A DNA stretch of 64,000 nt from Medicago truncatula (lineage: Eukaryota; Streptophyta; Magnoliopsida; Fabales; Fabaceae), in the NCBI RefSeq assembly GCF_003473485.1, contig NC_053045.1, positions 56,338,494 through 56,402,493 of the forward strand, read 5' to 3'. Shown piece after piece: positions 60,762 to 64,000 of this stretch; positions within the stretch are counted from its first letter, which is position 1, and the number at the start of each line of letters is the position of its first letter. Under the pieces are notes generated by a model. The model had not been told where the DNA came from and did no database searches. It was given only the letters and a program-made list of their open reading frames with translations. Position numbers and translations under genes: made by a program.

Positions 60762-62693
60762 ATGGCATCTTGCTTGAAACCACAAAGCAGCAATGAAGAT
60801 GATTCTGTCATACTCTTTTCAACTTCTAATTCTTCCATTAGTCCTTCTTCCTCTTCTTTCCATCATTCACCACCACCAACTTCATACAAACTTTCTATTA
60901 ATAACCTCACCTATACTTTGCACCCTTATAAAACCATTCCCTTTTCATTTAAAAGCCTTACTCAAAAACCACATCCTGTAAACATACTCAAATCTGTTTC
61001 TTTTGTTGCCAGAACTTCCGAAATTGTCGCAGTTGTCGGACCTAGTGGCACAGGCAAATCCACCCTTCTTAGAATAATCGCGGGGCGAATAAAAGACAAA
61101 GATTTCAACCCCAAAACTATCTCAATCAATGATCACCCTATGAGTACTCCATCTCAGTTAAGAAAAATATGTGGCTTTGTTTCACAAGAAGACAACTTGC
61201 TTCCACTTCTAACAGTGAAAGAAACTTTGCTATTTGGTGCAAAGTTTAGGCTAAAAGAAATGACACCAAAAGAAAGAGAATTAAGAGTAGAAAACTTAAT
61301 GCAAGAGTTAGGACTTTTTCATGTAGCACATAGTTTTGTTGGTGATGATGAAAATAGAGGTGTCTCTGGTGGTGAAAGAAAAAGGGTATCAATTGGTGTT
61401 GATATGATTCACAATCCACCAATTTTAGTCTTGGATGAACCAACATCAGGACTTGATAGTACCTCAGCTCTTCATGTTATTGAGCTTCTTTCTTCAATGG
61501 TTAAATCAAAGCAAAGGATAGTGATACTTTCAATTCATCAACCTAGCTATAGAATATTGCAATATATTTCTAAGTTCTTGATCCTTTCTCATGGTTCAGT
61601 AGTTCATAATGGTAGTTTGGAATCACTAGAGGAAAGAATATCTAATTTGGGATTTCAAATTCCATTGCAACTTAATGCCCTTGAATTTTCAATGGAAATT
61701 ATACAAAGTTTAGAAGATAATTCTAGTAGTTTCATCGTCCACGAAAACGAAACTTCTTTTCCAAGTTCCATGTGGGCGCCAGAGGAAGAAAACATTGGAA
61801 GCGACGTTTTCCAATCACAATATGAAAAGGAAAATTTTGGACATCTTTGTTATGTAAACATGATGGAGATACTATTTTTGTGTTCAAGATTTTGGAAGAT
61901 TATTTATAGAACAAAGCAACTTTTTTTAGCTAGAACAATGCAAGCATTAGTTGGTGGATTTGGTTTAGCAAGTGTTTATATAAAGGTAAGAAAAGATGAA
62001 GACGGAATTGCAGAAAGGTTAGGTCTGTTTGCATTTAGTCTCAGTTTTCTCTTGTCTTCAACAGTTGAAGCACTTCCAATATATCTTCAAGAGAGAACTG
62101 TTCTAATGAAAGAAGCATCAAGAGGAGCTTACAGAATTTCTTCTTACTTGATAGCCAACACTTTTGTTTTTCTTCCTTTTTTGTTTGTAGTATCTTTACT
62201 TTTTGCAGTTCCTGTTTATTGGATTGTTGGACTCAATCCTTCACTCACTGCCTTCACTTTCTTCACTTTTGTTGTTTGGCTCATTGTGCTGATGGCAAGT
62301 TCTTTAGTTCTCTTTTTGAGTTCTGTGTCTCCTGATTTCATTTCAGGAAATTCACTCATATGCACAGTTCTTGGAGCCTTTTTTCTATTCTCTGGATACT
62401 TCATTCCAAAAGAGAGTATTCCAAAATATTGGCTTTTTATGTATTATGTGTCACTTTATAGGTACCCTTTGGATGCATTACTCACAAATGAGTATTGGAA
62501 TGTTGGAAATGAGTGTTTCTCACAAGGCTCTTCTTCAATGTGTTTGGTTACTGGATTTGATGTCTTGAAGAGTAGAGGAATTGAAAAGGATAATAGGTGG
62601 ATGAATGTGGGGATAATGTTTGGATTCTTTGTGTTCTATCGTTTGCTTTGTTGGGTCATACTTGCTAGAAAGGCCTCCAAGACTACAATATAA
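60762..62693 (+). CDS. ABC transporter G family half-transporter (ABCG4/8-like, WBC type)
   Basis: An intronless frame of 643 residues. The ATPase domain comes first, as in all ABCG proteins: Walker A VVGPSGTGKST (about 91-101), Q-loop region FVSQEDNLLP, signature VSGGERKRVS (201-210), Walker B ILVLDEPTSGLD (221-232) and H-loop SIHQP (257-261). The ABC2-type membrane domain (about 390-640) has about six hydrophobic segments and the family's NxxFSxGYFIPKESIP-like region. The closest layout I recall is Arabidopsis ABCG8/ABCG4, which are also intronless. Half-transporters act as dimers, probably at the plasma membrane; the cargo is not predictable from the sequence. All catalytic motifs are intact. 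Confidence 0.95.
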   Translation: MASCLKPQSSNEDDSVILFSTSNSSISPSSSSFHHSPPPTSYKLSINNLTYTLHPYKTIPFSFKSLTQKPHPVNILKSVSFVARTSEIVAVVGPSGTGKSTLLRIIAGRIKDKDFNPKTISINDHPMSTPSQLRKICGFVSQEDNLLPLLTVKETLLFGAKFRLKEMTPKERELRVENLMQELGLFHVAHSFVGDDENRGVSGGERKRVSIGVDMIHNPPILVLDEPTSGLDSTSALHVIELLSSMVKSKQRIVILSIHQPSYRILQYISKFLILSHGSVVHNGSLESLEERISNLGFQIPLQLNALEFSMEIIQSLEDNSSSFIVHENETSFPSSMWAPEEENIGSDVFQSQYEKENFGHLCYVNMMEILFLCSRFWKIIYRTKQLFLARTMQALVGGFGLASVYIKVRKDEDGIAERLGLFAFSLSFLLSSTVEALPIYLQERTVLMKEASRGAYRISSYLIANTFVFLPFLFVVSLLFAVPVYWIVGLNPSLTAFTFFTFVVWLIVLMASSLVLFLSSVSPDFISGNSLICTVLGAFFLFSGYFIPKESIPKYWLFMYYVSLYRYPLDALLTNEYWNVGNECFSQGSSSMCLVTGFDVLKSRGIEKDNRWMNVGIMFGFFVFYRLLCWVILARKASKTTI

Positions 62694-63583
62694 CACAAAC
62701 TTGTTTCTATGTTCATAATGTTGTGGACAAATGAGGCTTTTTCCACAGAAAACCAATTATTTGATGTTTCTTAGGCTATTATTTGTATGATATAATATAC
62801 TACAGATATATAATATTCTACTTTTAAAATATATGTCTTGTCACTATCTCCTTATGATTGTTCTCTTTTTTTAATACCTTGAATAATAAGAATTCAAAAT
62901 GAGTCTCACAGCTTATCATACAAATAATAAATTTGGTGCTGACACAAAGAGATGGACTTGTGAATGAATTAATTACTTTTTTTTTTTTACAGGAATGAAT
63001 TAATTACTTGTTTTGAGAGGAGGAAATGTGTTCTCCTTATCATTCATTTCAAATGATCAAATCTCTACATTTCTCCCTGCTAGATTTAATTCTATGTACA
63101 AATAATAAATTTATTGAAGATTCATTTATCTATCTATTTTTTTCAAGTAGGGAAATACATATATGTATCAACAATCATCATACTACCAATTAAATCTAAT
63201 AGACAGTGCCTTATCCTCCAATATCAGATATCAAGCAGCAACCTCATATTTAACAATGCAAGGACTTTATATAATTTCACGAATACTATTTCTTAACAAC
63301 CGATTTCATCATATAAACATTTCCCCTTCTACATCCGTATTCCATTGTTTTCACATTCATGAGCACGTGCAGGTTAGATGAAGAAGAATACTTTGCTCAA
63401 AATATATATATATATGTGAATATATTTTTCACATGAAGCTTTGGTTACTGCTATCGCCTGCACTGCTATCATAAAAAATAAAACTTAAACATGCAGTCAT
63501 AAAGTTTAGGATTTTGTTAAAAGCCATTTTGCTACTAAATCACACTGACTGAAGTCATAACTAACATAAAATAGTTTATGGTA
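62694..63583. other. Convergent 3' region between ABCG and KNOX genes
   Basis: Holds the 3' ends of the two convergent genes and AT-rich spacer. A short direct repeat GAATGAATTAATTACTT occurs at about 62964 and 62994, separated by a T-run. No other gene seen. Confidence 0.45.
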
Positions 63584-64000
63584 CTACCTCTTGCGCTTGG
63601 TTTTGGAGCTACTAGAGGATGGGGAGTTAGCATGCCAGTTCCTTTTCCTTTGATTAATAAACCAGTTATTTATTTGCTTTAATTGCAAGCCTGTTTCTTG
63701 CACCAATCTAGCCTTATCTTCCTCCTATAAAACAATTCATATATATTCACAAGTGCAACACAAAGTATGAAATGAACATAGCCAACATAATAATATTGAT
63801 GATATCTTACAGTTGGATAGGGCCATTTAGAATGTGATTGCCACCAAGCTTTCAAAAGAGATGTGGTGTCCCCAGGGAGTTTCCCAGCTCTTCTCTTTCG
63901 TAGAATTTCTTCTCTTACATCTACAATCTTCTCCTTGTAACCTTGTTTCAGCTCATGCTTCAACTCAAGCCTAACTCGTTCCATCAAAGACCTTTCAGTC
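63584..64000 (-). CDS. Class II KNOX homeodomain protein, 3' end (partial)
   Basis: Two exons on minus: from beyond the window edge to 63811, and 63724-63584. The first encodes [20 protein letters not shown] (ELK domain), the basic [11 protein letters not shown] and the start of the TALE homeodomain with [12 protein letters not shown]; the second continues [31 protein letters not shown] and a short basic Ser-rich tail before TAG. PYP is the three-residue TALE extension and WFINQRKR is the recognition helix. The ELK plus homeodomain match the KNAT3/4/5 group in my recall. Class II KNOX proteins are nuclear DNA-binding regulators of differentiation. The N-terminal MEINOX part is outside the window. 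Confidence 0.94.

Overview
This window is nuclear DNA from a flowering plant, most likely a legume close to Medicago. The base composition is AT-rich, the genes carry many short GT-AG introns, and the plant families present (a B4-type PB1-Raf kinase, KNOX class II, ABCG half-transporter, PP2C) are interspersed with compact MITE, LINE and SINE insertions. The species is inferred from overall style. All exon models were read by hand from splice sites, frame continuity and recalled family architecture; no transcript or database was consulted.

Layout. 1-10 kb: intergenic, with two Mutator-like MITEs that have 9-bp target duplications, a LINE relic with an internal 70-bp duplication, a long fold-back, and two oppositely oriented SINE insertions. 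10.3-12.6 kb (+): PP2C phosphatase. 13.9-19.4 kb (-): the U5 snRNP GTPase Snu114/CLO in ten exons, convergent with the PP2C and carrying a hAT-like element in intron 1. 19.5-25 kb: a Pro/His-rich small reading frame, MITEs and a LINE 3' fragment. 25.2-28.6 kb (+): RING-H2 protein. 29-32.5 kb (-): a plant protein of unknown function whose last exon and 3' flank are duplicated in tandem. 34.4-34.7 kb (-): small basic protein. 35-41.7 kb: repeat-rich, including a LINE tail with a perfect 20-bp target duplication. 42.0-42.4 kb (+): small protein with a DALSYALNF motif. 44.5-46.9 kb: decayed PIF/Harbinger element. 49.1-56.8 kb (+): PB1-domain Raf-like kinase. 57.7-58.1 kb: two minisatellites. 58.6-59.1 kb (+): a second small protein with the same SYALNF signature. 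60.8-62.7 kb (+): intronless ABCG half-transporter. 63.6-64.0 kb (-): 3' end of a class II KNOX gene that runs off the window.

The genes do not form a pathway; this is ordinary plant gene order. PP2Cs and B4 Rafs both belong to families active in stress or ABA signalling, but nothing here shows that these two cooperate. I did not find a clearly new multi-gene system. The best leads are the terminal-exon duplication, the paired SYALNF proteins, three SINE insertions with matching target duplications, the very recent-looking LINE tail, the near-perfect fold-back at 7.06-7.26 kb, and the hAT-like element inside an essential splicing-factor gene.
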